From the NCBI RefSeq assembly GCF_001742145.1, contig NZ_CP015749.1, positions 1,116,001 to 1,180,000 on the forward strand: a stretch of 64,000 nucleotides of DNA, written 5' to 3'. The position numbers and the translations under genes are program-made. The DNA comes from Pectobacterium parmentieri (GTDB lineage: Bacteria; Pseudomonadota; Gammaproteobacteria; Enterobacterales; Enterobacteriaceae). The notes under the pieces were generated by a model. It was not told the origin of the DNA. It did no database searches and was given only the letters and a program-made list of their open reading frames with translations. Positions 63,401 to 64,000 of this stretch are shown here, one piece after another (positions within the stretch are counted from its first letter, which is position 1; every line of letters begins with the position of its first letter).

Positions 63401-64000
63401 ATGTTCGATACACTTCTGATTGCTAACCGTGGTGCGATTGCGTGCCGTATTCTGCGTTCACTGCGCGAGATGAACGTCCGTGGCGTCGCGGTCTACTCTG
63501 ATGCCGATATCAGCAGCCTGCATATTCAGGATGCCGATGAAGCTATTAGTCTGGGAGAGGGTGCGGCGGCACATACCTATCTGGATGTCGCGAAAATTTT
63601 ATCGGCGGCGCAGCGTAGCGGCGCGCAGGCCATTCATCCGGGATATGGTTTTCTGTCCGAAAATGCGGCGTTTGCCGAAGCCTGCGAAGCGGCGCAGATC
63701 GCTTTTGTCGGGCCGACGCCGCAGCAACTGCGCGTATTCGGCTTAAAACATACCGCGCGGGCGCTGGCGAAAAAACACAACGTTCCGCTGCTGGAAGGCA
63801 CCGAACTGCTGGAAAACAGCAACGCTGCCTTGCGAGCAGCGGCAGAGATCGGCTATCCGGTCATGCTCAAAAGCACGGCGGGAGGCGGCGGGATTGGGAT
63901 GCGCGTCTGCTATAGCGCCACGGAACTGTCCGAGGTGTTTGATACGGTAAAGCGACTGGGGCAGAACAATTTCAGCGACGCGGGCGTTTTCATCGAAAAA
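63401..64000 (+). CDS. Guanidine carboxylase / urea carboxylase, N-terminal part (partial)
   Basis: The first 200 residues are present; the gene runs off the window. They form the biotin carboxylase N-terminal and ATP-grasp start: FDTLLIANRGAIACRILRSL, AIHPGYGFLSENAAFAEACE and GYPVMLKSTAGGGGIGMRV. In this riboswitch-controlled operon it should carboxylate guanidine with ATP and bicarbonate. A urea-specific enzyme has the same domains, so the riboswitch is the main evidence for guanidine. Confidence 0.92.
   Translation, partial: MFDTLLIANRGAIACRILRSLREMNVRGVAVYSDADISSLHIQDADEAISLGEGAAAHTYLDVAKILSAAQRSGAQAIHPGYGFLSENAAFAEACEAAQIAFVGPTPQQLRVFGLKHTARALAKKHNVPLLEGTELLENSNAALRAAAEIGYPVMLKSTAGGGGIGMRVCYSATELSEVFDTVKRLGQNNFSDAGVFIEK

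Overview
The window reads as chromosome of a plant-associated enterobacterium close to Pectobacterium. The evidence is close protein similarity to the E. coli nrf, ccm, nap and narQ/narP products, secreted plant-polysaccharide-type enzymes at the left edge, and a Pectobacterium-style palindromic intergenic repeat. The assignment is from memory of these families; no search was run.

Layout. 1-4.6 kb: three secreted enzymes (a DUF5060/DUF4038 glycosidase-like protein, an esterase, a nucleoside-hydrolase-like protein) behind the tail of a probable outer-membrane barrel, then a small membrane protein. 4.9-28.1 kb: a compact block for periplasmic nitrate and nitrite reduction to ammonium. It holds nrfABCDEFG, the whole cytochrome c maturation operon ccmABCDEFGHI, the convergent periplasmic nitrate reductase operon napFDAGHBC, and the nitrate/nitrite sensor-regulator pair narQ-narP. 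Nap makes nitrite, Nrf reduces it to ammonium, Ccm attaches the hemes both need, and NarQ/NarP with FNR probably control them: an FNR-type promoter precedes nrfA, and FNR plus NarP-type sites precede napF.

28.1-39.6 kb: AT-rich orphan immunity-type genes and an IS3-family remnant, then DUF1963, MFS, LemA/DUF2207, an unrecognised 568-residue protein and a GhrA-like reductase. 39.9-55.2 kb: a mosaic island between tRNA-Gly(GCC) and tRNA-Val(GAC). Each tRNA is followed by the same arrangement: 110 bp, a tandem 12-bp repeat, then a P4-type integrase cut off after about 60 residues. Inside lie a type VI effector cassette (hcp, vgrG, Eag chaperone, rhs with a nuclease-like tip, immunity gene), a sigma-54-type promoter before hcp, a VasH-like activator with an altered GAFTGA loop, a HEPN-domain gene broken by an amber codon, and the C-terminus of an ICE relaxase joined to an IS3 orfA fragment.

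55.7-64 kb: core-like genes again: katG, a divergent DUF3861/MarR pair sharing palindromic operators, and a guanidine-assimilation operon under a guanidine-I (ykkC) riboswitch. That operon encodes an ABC importer, two DUF1989 proteins (carboxyguanidine deiminase subunits) and the start of the biotin-dependent carboxylase, which runs off the window. No CRISPR array or rRNA gene was seen.
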